A stretch of DNA of 7,157 nucleotides from Minisyncoccota bacterium (lineage in GTDB: Bacteria; Patescibacteriota; Minisyncoccia; UBA6257; HR35). The translations under genes were made by a program, and so were the position numbers. The notes below the pieces were generated by a model. That model did no database searches. It was not told where the DNA came from and saw only the letters and a list, made by a program, of their open reading frames with translations. Of the stretch, positions 1 to 6,432 are shown one piece after another (position 1 is the stretch's first letter; each line of letters starts with the position of its first letter). The DNA lies in NCBI GenBank assembly GCA_028276075.1, contig JAPYXA010000025.1:1-7157 (forward strand). The letters are read 5' to 3'.

Positions 1-377
1 AATTGTCTGTTTTCTCTTTGATACCTAATTTTATTTTCATTAAGAATTTTCTCTATTTCATTTTTTAACTTTTCGAGTTCATAATTTTCTTTTACATAAA
101 GCCAAATCATTTTCTTTGACGGTAAAGGAGCATAATCAATTTTTTCTATTTGAGCTTTAATTGATTTAAAATGCTTCATATTTTTCAAGGATTGTTCTAA
201 CTTTAAATAATCTTCGTAATTCAAATAACCTAAAAAAACTATGGTTAAATGAAGATTATTAAGTGGTATCCATGGAAAATGAATTTTAAAGCTTTTATCT
301 AATTCTTTTTCTAAAAAATCTATTTTTTTAATAATCCCTTCTGTTAAGGGCAAAGCTATAAAAAGTCTTAATCTCAT
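1..377 (-). CDS. thpR: RNA 2',3'-cyclic phosphodiesterase (2'-5' RNA ligase family), 5' part only
   Basis: The reading frame starts at the ATG at 377-375 and runs off the left edge, giving 125 complete codons. The protein begins MRLRLFIALPL and carries HLTIVFLG at residues 43-50, whose H43-x-T45 is the first of the two HxT motifs of the 2H phosphoesterase superfamily. APLPSKKMIWLYV near residue 84 and an RENRQ stretch at the edge match the ThpR/LigT pattern; the second HxT motif should lie just outside the window. Family members hydrolyse RNA 2',3'-cyclic phosphates in the cytoplasm, and some ligate tRNA halves through 2'-5' linkages in vitro. The gene begins 17 bp after the dnaE stop codon, with no Shine-Dalgarno motif and no separate promoter seen, so cotranscription with dnaE is likely. 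The family call is firm; the physiological substrate is unknown. Confidence 0.88.
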   Translation of the reverse strand, partial: MRLRLFIALPLTEGIIKKIDFLEKELDKSFKIHFPWIPLNNLHLTIVFLGYLNYEDYLKLEQSLKNMKHFKSIKAQIEKIDYAPLPSKKMIWLYVKENYELEKLKNEIEKILNENKIRYQRENRQ

Positions 378-394
378 TTTTTTAAAAATATTTA

Positions 395-3300
395 TTAAGA
401 AATAGTGGTGATGTCTTTAACTAAATCTGCTATTAAAATATTTTTGTTGTCACGCTTTTGAGTTGTTCCTACAATAAAATATATTCTTCCCTCTTTAAGA
501 CTTTCAAAATAATTTTCATAAACTTTAGGGAAAAGCATTATTTCAATTTTCTCTGTTAAATCCTCTATTTGTAAATAAGCAAAAGGCTCTTTCCCATTTT
601 TTGTCAAAGATCTTTTTATACTGTTTAAAACACCAGCCACAGAGGTCTTAATTCCCTCTTCCAATTTCAATACTTCCTTGATGTTTTTAATTTTTCCGTT
701 TAATTTAGAAAAAAACTTTTTAAAAGGATGGCCAGAAAGATAAATTCCCAAAAGTTCCTTTTCCCATTTTAAAATTTCAAGTTCATCAATTTCTTTTGTG
801 GGCTTAAAACGCAAATCGTTATTTGAAAAATTTAAATTATTGCCAAAAAGAGATTTTGATTCTTGATTATTTTTGCTTTTATTTGCATAATCTAGAAGAT
901 AATCTAAATTTCCAAATAAAATAGAACGAGAATAAAATCTGTCAAAGCAACCTGCTTTTATTAAGCTTTCTAAAGATTTTTTATTTAAATCTTTATGTTT
1001 AACTCTTTTTAAAAAATCAGCCATACTTAAAAATACTCCGTTTCTTTTTCTTTCTTCTTCAATAAACTTAATTAAGGGAATCCCCACATTTTTAATAGAA
1101 CCCAAACCAAATCTTACAGTTCTATCATCTACAATAGTAAAATGAAGATTGCTTTCATTGATATCAGGAGGTAAAATGTTAAAACCGTAATCTTTTAAAT
1201 CTTGAAAATAAACCTTCACCCTATCTATATCTTTGCCTTCATGAATTAAACAAGAAGTTAAAAATTCTATTGGCCAATGAGATTTAAGATAAGCAGTATA
1301 ATAACCTATCATAGCATAAGCTACTGCATGACTTTTATTAAATCCATATCTAGCAAATGGCTCTAAAAGTTGGGCTATTTTTTCAGCTGTTTCTTTTGGT
1401 ATATTATTTTCTATCATTCTCTCTTCTAACTTAGAAATTTCAGATTCAAGCAAAGATTTAATTTTTTTACCCACAGCTTTTCTTAAAACATCTGCTTCTG
1501 TTGGAGAATAATTAGCAAGCTCTTGAGCCATTTTCATAAGCTGCTCCTGATAAACCATTATACCGTAGGTATCTTTTAAAATAGGCTCGAGCCTGGGATG
1601 CAAATAAGTTACTTCTTCTTTATTAAATTTCCTTCTAATAAAGGTAGGAATAAGTTCCATGGGTCCAGGTCTATAAAGAGCAATTAAGTTCATAACATCT
1701 TCTAACTTATCAGGAGAAATCTTTTTTAAATATTCAGTCATTCCTCTACTTTCTAGTTGAAAAATACCGACTGTTTTGCCTTTTTTTAAAAGTTCGTAAG
1801 TTTCCCTATCATCAAATTGATCATCAAAAACAACCTTTTGACTTCTTCTTGATTCTACAAGACCTTTGGCTGTTTCTATAATAGATATTGTTCTAAGACC
1901 TAAAAAATCCATCTTAAGGAGACCTATTTCTTGAACAGAGTACATATCATACTGACTAATAATAGATTTATCTTGTGAAGGAGCAAATTGGAGGGGAACA
2001 TATTCATCAACCGGCCCAGGAGTAATAATAGTCCCACATGCATGAACAGAAGCATGTCTAATTGTACCTTCAAGTTTTTTAGCAAATTCAATAATTTTTT
2101 TATAATTTTCGCTTTCTTTAATAATTCTTCTTACATCTGCTAAATTTTCAGCTTCATCTAAAGACAAATTAGGTGGTATAAATCTAGCCAATTTATCAAC
2201 ATAGGAAAAAGAAAAACCCAGTGCTCTACCAACATCTCTAACAGCTGCTCTTGCAGCCATTTTTCCAAATGTTATTATTTGAACAAATCTGTCTTTACCA
2301 AATCTCTTTGCTAAATAATCAAAAATAATATCTCTTTTAACATCTGAAAAATCAATATCAATATCTGGAAATTCTATTCTATCAGGAGTTAAAAATCTTT
2401 CAAAAAGCAAATTATATCTTAAAGGATTTATTTCTGTTATTCCCAAAAGATAAGCTACCAAGCTACCACCAACAGAACCTCTTCCTGGGCCAACGGTTAA
2501 ATTATTATTTTTGGCAAAATTTACAATATCTTGAACTATCAAAAAATAACCAGCAAATTTTGTTTGATTTATTATATTTAATTCGTAATCTAATCTATTT
2601 TTAACTTGAGAATAATCTAAATTTCTAGAAACTATTCCTTTTTCACAAAGTTTTCTTAAATAATTTTCTTCTGTTTCTTCTTCTGGCAAAGGATAATGAG
2701 GTAACTGCTTCTGGTTAAAATTAATTTCTAAATTACATTTTTCTGCAACTTCTAATGTATTCTTTAGTGCATCTTTTATATCAGAGTTAAGATTATATAT
2801 TGTCTCTTTATCAACTAAAGAAAAATCATCTTGCCTCATACTTAACCTTTCTTGTTCGTCTATATCTTTTCCTGTCTGAATAGCTAAAAAAATATCATGA
2901 ACTGGCGCATCTTCTTTTCTAACATAATGAACATCATAAGTTGCAACCAAAGGAACATTTGTTTTTTCAGAAAGAGAAATAAGCAATTTCTTTAATTTCA
3001 AAGAATCTTCAATCTTAGGGTGATAATTAACCTCTAGATAAAAATTTTCCTTACCAAAAATTTCAATATATTCTGAAACCAATTTACAAGCTAAATCAAA
3101 ATTACCAGATAATAATGTTCTTGAAATTTCACTACTTGGACAACCAGAAAGACAAATTAATCCCTCTGAAAATTCTTTAAGCAAATCTTTATCTATTCTT
3201 GGTTTATAGTAAAATCCCTCAAGCCAAGCTTTGGTTGTGAGTTTTAAAATATTTTTATAACCCTTTTCGTTTTTAACAAGCAAAGTTATATGAAAATTTC

Positions 3301-3553
3301 TTGAATCTGTCTTAAAAACCTTATCAAATCTTTTTCTAGGAGCTAAATAAAATTCGCTTCCAATAATTGGTTTAATACCTAACTTTTTAGCTTTTTTGTA
3401 AAACTCAATCGCACCATATAAATTGCCATGATCTGTCAAGGCCAATGCAGAATAACCCAATTCTTTAGCTCTTATAAGTAAGTCGTCAATTTTGCCTAAA
3501 CCATCAAGTAAACTATAATGAGAATGAACATGCAAATGAACAAAGTCTTTCAT
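395..3553 (-). CDS. dnaE: DNA polymerase III subunit alpha (DnaE), complete
   Basis: This is the replicative polymerase catalytic subunit, 1052 residues. The N-terminal PHP domain (about 1-275) begins MKDFVHLHVHSHYSLLDG, a typical DnaE start that fixes the ATG. All positions matching the nine PHP metal ligands known from mycobacterial DnaE1 are present: H8, H10, D17, H42, E67, H88, C138, D207 and H209, so built-in 3'-5' proofreading is likely. The palm has GRGSVGGSLVAYLLGI and PDIDIDF (397-402), with catalytic D399 and D401, and the third aspartate is D549 in KMDFLGLRT. Fingers motifs YQEQ (668-671) and NKSHAVAYA (739-747) follow, then a helix-hairpin-helix region, a possible clamp-binding segment QESKSLF (897-903) and an OB fold (about 965-1045). 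It is shorter than the 1160-residue E. coli protein and ends after the OB fold, lacking the tau-binding C-terminal domain. No intein or frameshift is seen. It overlaps rnhB head to head. Confidence 0.97.
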   Translation of the reverse strand: MKDFVHLHVHSHYSLLDGLGKIDDLLIRAKELGYSALALTDHGNLYGAIEFYKKAKKLGIKPIIGSEFYLAPRKRFDKVFKTDSRNFHITLLVKNEKGYKNILKLTTKAWLEGFYYKPRIDKDLLKEFSEGLICLSGCPSSEISRTLLSGNFDLACKLVSEYIEIFGKENFYLEVNYHPKIEDSLKLKKLLISLSEKTNVPLVATYDVHYVRKEDAPVHDIFLAIQTGKDIDEQERLSMRQDDFSLVDKETIYNLNSDIKDALKNTLEVAEKCNLEINFNQKQLPHYPLPEEETEENYLRKLCEKGIVSRNLDYSQVKNRLDYELNIINQTKFAGYFLIVQDIVNFAKNNNLTVGPGRGSVGGSLVAYLLGITEINPLRYNLLFERFLTPDRIEFPDIDIDFSDVKRDIIFDYLAKRFGKDRFVQIITFGKMAARAAVRDVGRALGFSFSYVDKLARFIPPNLSLDEAENLADVRRIIKESENYKKIIEFAKKLEGTIRHASVHACGTIITPGPVDEYVPLQFAPSQDKSIISQYDMYSVQEIGLLKMDFLGLRTISIIETAKGLVESRRSQKVVFDDQFDDRETYELLKKGKTVGIFQLESRGMTEYLKKISPDKLEDVMNLIALYRPGPMELIPTFIRRKFNKEEVTYLHPRLEPILKDTYGIMVYQEQLMKMAQELANYSPTEADVLRKAVGKKIKSLLESEISKLEERMIENNIPKETAEKIAQLLEPFARYGFNKSHAVAYAMIGYYTAYLKSHWPIEFLTSCLIHEGKDIDRVKVYFQDLKDYGFNILPPDINESNLHFTIVDDRTVRFGLGSIKNVGIPLIKFIEEERKRNGVFLSMADFLKRVKHKDLNKKSLESLIKAGCFDRFYSRSILFGNLDYLLDYANKSKNNQESKSLFGNNLNFSNNDLRFKPTKEIDELEILKWEKELLGIYLSGHPFKKFFSKLNGKIKNIKEVLKLEEGIKTSVAGVLNSIKRSLTKNGKEPFAYLQIEDLTEKIEIMLFPKVYENYFESLKEGRIYFIVGTTQKRDNKNILIADLVKDITTIS
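3492..3519 (+). promoter_or_regulatory. Putative sigma70 promoter of rnhB inside the dnaE 5' end
   Basis: On the plus strand TTGCCT (3492-3497, 4/6) precedes a perfect TATAAT (3514-3519) by 16 bp. The predicted transcription start is near 3526, just before the in-frame ATGs at 3530 and 3536. This would make rnhB nearly leaderless, like dnaE and rplS. The TATAAT shares bases with the ATG at 3518, which would then be upstream of the transcript. The -35 match is only moderate. Confidence 0.38.
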
Positions 3554-4198
3554 CTCAAAAAAATTTTATCTAATAAAAGAAGAAAGTCAAGTTCATGGTC
3601 TGTGGAAAAAAAGATCTTAAGCAAGTATAAGAATTTAGTTTCTATTGACGAAGTAGGGAGAGGATCACTGGCTGGACCACTTATAGTTTGCGGAGTTTAT
3701 CTATCAAAAAGAGATTTCACAAAAATTAACAGTTATAAAATTAGGTTTTTTGATTCCAAATTACTCTCTTTTAAAGAAAGAAAGATATTTGTAAATTTTA
3801 TTAAAAATTTTAAAATTAAATATAAAATAATCAAAATAAGCAATCAAAAAATAGACAAGATTGGCATAAACCAAGCATTTATCTTAGCAATTTTTAAAAT
3901 AATTAAATATTTTAAGAATGCTCAAATTTTCTTAATAGATGGTAAAAAACCTAGGGGTTTAAATTTTAAAAATTGCCTATTTTTTATAAAGGGCGATAGA
4001 AAATTAAGTTCTATTTCTATGTCTTCAATTTTAGCAAAAAACTACAGAGATAATTTAATGATAAAAATAAGCAAAAAATATCCTGATTATCTATTTGATT
4101 TACACAAAGGATATGGTACAAAAAAACATATACAGTTAATTAAAGAACTTGGCTATACGCCTTTTCACAGAAAATCTTTTTTAAAAAATATTTTTTAA
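3518..4198 (+). CDS. rnhB: Ribonuclease HII
   Basis: RNase HII cleaves the RNA strand of RNA-DNA hybrids and starts removal of single ribonucleotides from DNA. Numbered from the first ATG (226 codons), the catalytic set is complete: D44 and E45 in DEVGRGSLAGP (44-54), D141 in LIDGKK, and D178 in AKNYRD. DSK (79-81), GDRKLSSISMSSILAK (159-174), HKGYGTKKH (195-203) and HRKSF (216-220) are also family motifs. The start is uncertain. In-frame ATGs lie at 3518, 3524, 3530 and 3536, after a stop at 3509, and a GTG lies at 3602. The coordinates give the longest frame; I favour 3530 because it sits a few bases after the predicted transcription start, while 3602 would give a compact N-terminus. The longer forms carry a Lys/Arg/Ser-rich extension. 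The gene overlaps dnaE head to head and faces rplS with a 3-bp gap. Confidence 0.95.
   Translation: MRMNMQMNKVFHLKKILSNKRRKSSSWSVEKKILSKYKNLVSIDEVGRGSLAGPLIVCGVYLSKRDFTKINSYKIRFFDSKLLSFKERKIFVNFIKNFKIKYKIIKISNQKIDKIGINQAFILAIFKIIKYFKNAQIFLIDGKKPRGLNFKNCLFFIKGDRKLSSISMSSILAKNYRDNLMIKISKKYPDYLFDLHKGYGTKKHIQLIKELGYTPFHRKSFLKNIF
3563..3590 (-). promoter_or_regulatory. Putative sigma70 promoter of dnaE, nearly leaderless
   Basis: Read on the minus strand, TTGACT (3590-3585, 5/6 to consensus) is followed after 16 bp by TAAAAT (3568-3563, 5/6). The -10 box ends 9 bases before the dnaE ATG at 3553. Transcription would start near 3556, leaving a 5' leader of about 3 nt. The site lies inside the rnhB reading frame if rnhB starts at any of its ATG codons. 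The sequence is AT-rich, so chance matches are possible; the position relative to a start codon fixed by homology is the main support. Confidence 0.5.
4181..4198. other. 18-bp perfect A/T palindrome between convergent rnhB and rplS
   Basis: TTAAAAAATATTTTTTAA is its own reverse complement and ends exactly at the rnhB stop codon. On the plus strand five T residues follow (4199-4203), so a weak A:U hairpin with a short U tract could end rnhB transcripts. On the minus strand no U tract follows. With no G:C pairs the stem would be unstable, and in such AT-rich DNA the palindrome may be accidental. No better terminator is visible at this convergent junction. Confidence 0.25.
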
Positions 4199-4201
4199 TT
4201 T

Positions 4202-4552
4202 TTAAATCTTAAGTTTTCTTTTAATGGCCCGGGGATGTAATTTTCTAATAAAGTAAAGTTTTGCTCTTCTTGTTTTTCCTTGTTTTAAAATTTCTATTTT
4301 CTCAATAGTTGGCAAATTATAAGGGTATATTTTTTCAACTATTTGACCTCCTGCCTCTCCTCTCACCATAAACATCTTTCTTGAACCTTTCCTGTTTCTT
4401 ATAGCAATAACTATACCTTCAAATGCTTGGACCACATCTCTTTTCTTCTCTTTAAATCTCTGCCAAACTTTTACTACCATCCCAGGTCTTATCTCAGGAA
4501 GATCATTTCTTGTATATTTTGATTCAACCAAAGAAATAAGTTGATTAGTCAT
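4202..4552 (-). CDS. rplS: 50S ribosomal protein L19 (bL19)
   Basis: bL19 is a structural protein of the large ribosomal subunit near the interface with the 30S subunit. The 116-residue frame has the normal family length (about 115). It shows the family order of motifs: DLPEIRPGMVVKV (17-29), VQAFEGIVIAIRNR (41-54), the PTIEKIEIL segment (81-89) and GKTRRAKLYFIR (92-103), with a basic tail. Where many L19 proteins have a basic KIS-type turn after FxVR, this one has GEAGG (65-69). The ATG at 4552 is supported by the length and by alignment of the N-terminal helix; M25 lies inside the conserved RPG motif and is not a start. There is no Shine-Dalgarno motif, and a strong promoter ends 8 bases before the ATG. 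In many bacteria rplS follows trmD and precedes rnhB; here it stands alone and faces rnhB. Confidence 0.97.
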   Translation of the reverse strand: MTNQLISLVESKYTRNDLPEIRPGMVVKVWQRFKEKKRDVVQAFEGIVIAIRNRKGSRKMFMVRGEAGGQIVEKIYPYNLPTIEKIEILKQGKTRRAKLYFIRKLHPRAIKRKLKI

Positions 4553-4560
4553 AATCTAAA

Positions 4561-4589
4561 ATTATATCATAAAATTTTAAGTTTATCAA
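4561..4589 (-). promoter_or_regulatory. Strong extended -10 promoter of rplS, predicted leaderless
   Basis: On the minus strand TTGATA (4589-4584, 5/6 to consensus) is followed by exactly 17 bp and a perfect TATAAT (4566-4561), preceded by TG at 4569-4568, so this is also an extended -10 (TGnTATAAT). Only eight bases, TTTAGATT, separate the -10 box from the rplS ATG. Transcription should begin near 4554-4557, leaving a leader of about 2-5 nt. This rules out a long L19 autoregulatory leader for transcripts from this promoter. It is the best promoter in the window. Confidence 0.75.
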
Positions 4590-4608
4590 AAATTTAGTTA
4601 TTTTGGAT

Positions 4609-4914
4609 CTAAATATCCTTGTATATTTTAAAATTTTTATCTTTTGAATTATAAACCCAAAGCTCGAATGAAACCTTTTGGGGAATTTTTAATTTAAAAA
4701 TTTTTTTTATTTTATATGGTCTTTTTCTTTCCTTTTGAACTTGAATTAATTTTAATTCTTTTTTATTTATGGCAATAATATCAAATAAACCAAAAATATC
4801 CTGCGAATGAAACCTCACTCTAATTGGCTTCCATGCTAAAAATTTATTTTTCTTAAGACAATCAACAGCTAATTTTTCAATTCTTAATCCCCTTTTCCTC
4901 CTTTGAACTTTCAT
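4609..4914 (-). CDS. Small PD-(D/E)XK nuclease-like protein (Hjc/VRR/YraN-type fold), possibly inactive
   Basis: This is a lysine-rich 101-residue protein. The order of motifs resembles small Holliday-junction-resolvase-like nucleases: a basic N-terminus then GLRIEKLAVDCLKK (9-22) with E13 on the first helix, DIFGLFDIIAI (39-49) with D45 at the usual catalytic aspartate, and the beta strand KLIQVQKE (55-62). Relatives usually read QVK or EVK here, with lysine two residues after the acidic/Gln residue; this protein has Q58-V-Q60 and the lysine is one place later at K61. It may be inactive or only nucleic-acid binding. It starts inside the rbfA 3' end (38-bp overlap), which points to translational coupling. 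The ATG at 4914 is the only standard start that keeps the N-terminal helix. Genes order near rplS and rnhB recalls the common rplS-rnhB-yraN neighbourhood, but YraN identity is not clear. The family call is moderate, from motif pattern only. Confidence 0.6.
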   Translation of the reverse strand: MKVQRRKRGLRIEKLAVDCLKKNKFLAWKPIRVRFHSQDIFGLFDIIAINKKELKLIQVQKERKRPYKIKKIFKLKIPQKVSFELWVYNSKDKNFKIYKDI

Positions 4915-5224
4915 CTATAATTTTTAAAACTTGATCGGCTATTTTAAACTCCCAAGAAGGATAAAAAACAATTTTTGAAGGCAAATATCTGAGATATAAA
5001 TTTTTCTTAATTTCACTTAAAATTGATTTTTGATTTTTATTAAAGTAATTTATCAAATCTTTGCAATATTTTTCTGGAAAAATACTCAAATAAGCCCTCA
5101 TCCATCCCCCTTTTTTACCCATTTTTAAATCAACAACAGTAATTAAAGCGTTTGGATTAGGATTGAACTTAGCTATAGCTTCAGATAATTTTTTTAAAGA
5201 TTCAAAAAATTTTTGATCTTTCAT
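4877..5224 (-). CDS. rbfA: 30S ribosome-binding factor A (RbfA), short form
   Basis: RbfA binds the maturing 30S subunit and helps 16S rRNA 5' end processing, notably in the cold. The 115-residue protein has a KH-type pattern: the beta strand ALITVVDLKM (26-35), then GGWMRAYLSIFP (39-50), a helix containing a SILSEIKKNLYLRYLP stretch (about 67-82), the strand KIVFYPSW, and a final helix ADQVLKIIDES. The order matches RbfA (T-V-D/V-x strand, AxVYVS strand, LR..L.LR..P, F.YD). The N-terminus is about ten residues shorter than in E. coli RbfA (133 aa) and lacks the usual R-x-x-R-V basic helix start. The ATG overlaps the tyrS stop as ATGA, so the start is well supported by coupling. The 3' end overlaps the next gene by 38 bp. 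Identification rests on the fold-wide pattern, since RbfA has no catalytic motif. Confidence 0.82.
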   Translation of the reverse strand: MKDQKFFESLKKLSEAIAKFNPNPNALITVVDLKMGKKGGWMRAYLSIFPEKYCKDLINYFNKNQKSILSEIKKNLYLRYLPSKIVFYPSWEFKIADQVLKIIDESSKEEKGIKN

Positions 5225-6432
5225 TTTTTATTTATTTCAATTAAACCAAATTCGTTTTTCCCTTTTTTTATCAAGAAAAATTTATCTAACAAAAAAAAGA
5301 CTTTAATCCCTTTCTGATCTATTAACCTTCGACTTTCACTTTTTGAATTAGCAATTTTCAAAAAAACTAAATCTTCCTCTAAATTAACTTTTTCAACTAA
5401 TCTGTAATTTATAAATTTTTTTAAGAATTTCAAATCAGCTAGAGAAAATTCATTATAATTTTTTTCAAAAAGAAGATGCGATAATTTCAAAATATCATTT
5501 TTCTGTCTTTTTGAAAAAACTATTTCTAAAAGTTCTTCTGCTAATACTTTTTGCAAAAGCCTTGATTCTTTATTTAAAATCCATTGTTTTTTTATTTCTT
5601 CTATTTCTTTTAAAGTTTTAAAAGAATAGTAATATATTAATTTTTCTACTATTTCATCACTTAAATTTAGAAAATATTGATAGAACTTAAATGGACTAGT
5701 TTTATTTTCTGATAACCATATGACTTCACCTTTTTCTGTTTTGCCAATCTTCCTACCGCTTTTTGGATCAACCACCAACGGATAAGATAAACCATAAGCC
5801 TTTTGAGAAAGTTTTTTCTTTATAAGTTCAATTCCACAAATAATATTACCCCATTGATCAGAACCTCCAATTTGAACTTTACAATCATATTTTTCAAATA
5901 AAATCAAAAAATCATAAGCTTGCATTAGTTGATAGCTAAATTCAGCATAAGAAATAAATTCATTAGACGTAATCCTTCTTCTGATAAATTCTGAATCTAG
6001 CATGGAATTAACAGAAATTAACTTTCCAATTTCTCTGATAAAAAATAAAAGGTCTATTTCTTTAAACCATTCAACATTATCAACAAATAAAATTTCTTTA
6101 TCAGCTGCTAAAATTTTTTTTATTTGATTTTTTATTTTAATTTTATTCTTTGATATTTCCTCAACTGCCAAAAGTGGCCTTTCTTTTTCTTTGCCAGACG
6201 GATCACCTATTAAAGCAGTTGCTCCACCTATAAGAACTACAACTTTATGCCCAAAATTTAAAAATCTTTTTAAAGTCAAAAGACCAACCAAATGACCAAT
6301 ATGCAAACTATCCGAAGTAGGATCAGTTCCCCAATAAACACAAATTCTATTGTTTAAAACCTTTTCAATATCAGAACTTTTTTGATAAATAAGCCCCCTT
6401 GAATCAAGTTCTTGAATAATATTTTTTATCAT
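5221..6432 (-). CDS. tyrS: Tyrosine--tRNA ligase (TyrRS)
   Basis: TyrRS activates tyrosine with ATP and charges tRNA-Tyr in the cytoplasm. The 403-residue frame is full length. The class I HIGH motif is intact at 44-47 within GTDPTSDSLHIGHL. The tyrosine pocket motifs YQLMQAYDF (167-175) and GGSDQWGN (189-196) are present. The KMSKS equivalent is KIGKTEKG (228-235), matching the KFGKTESG form usual for bacterial TyrRS, followed by a KTSPFKFYQYF segment. A C-terminal S4-like RNA-binding domain (about 350-400) contains ANSKSESRRLIDQKGIKV. The start ATG overlaps the stop of the upstream YkuK-type gene by 4 bp, and the stop overlaps the rbfA start by 4 bp; both are ATGA junctions. There is no Shine-Dalgarno motif and no T-box or other tRNA-sensing leader at the gene, so any tRNA control must act upstream of the operon. 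Confidence 0.97.
   Translation of the reverse strand: MIKNIIQELDSRGLIYQKSSDIEKVLNNRICVYWGTDPTSDSLHIGHLVGLLTLKRFLNFGHKVVVLIGGATALIGDPSGKEKERPLLAVEEISKNKIKIKNQIKKILAADKEILFVDNVEWFKEIDLLFFIREIGKLISVNSMLDSEFIRRRITSNEFISYAEFSYQLMQAYDFLILFEKYDCKVQIGGSDQWGNIICGIELIKKKLSQKAYGLSYPLVVDPKSGRKIGKTEKGEVIWLSENKTSPFKFYQYFLNLSDEIVEKLIYYYSFKTLKEIEEIKKQWILNKESRLLQKVLAEELLEIVFSKRQKNDILKLSHLLFEKNYNEFSLADLKFLKKFINYRLVEKVNLEEDLVFLKIANSKSESRRLIDQKGIKVFFLLDKFFLIKKGKNEFGLIEINKK

Noticed and set aside
3602..4198. GTG at 3602 as the true rnhB start
   Set aside because: It would give a compact N-terminus, but no Shine-Dalgarno site or well-placed promoter precedes it. Kept as an alternative only; the candidate promoter at 3492-3519 favours ATG 3530.
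4553..4608. Terminator after the nuclease-like gene
   Set aside because: The 56-bp gap has only short A/T inverted matches, without a G:C stem; it is explained by the rplS promoter.
4897..4904. AAAGGAGG on the minus strand, the only perfect Shine-Dalgarno-like octamer near a gene start
   Set aside because: It lies inside the nuclease-like gene (codons 4-6) and the rbfA 3' end. No ATG, GTG or TTG follows in frame at a useful distance, so it most likely just encodes Gln-Arg-Arg.
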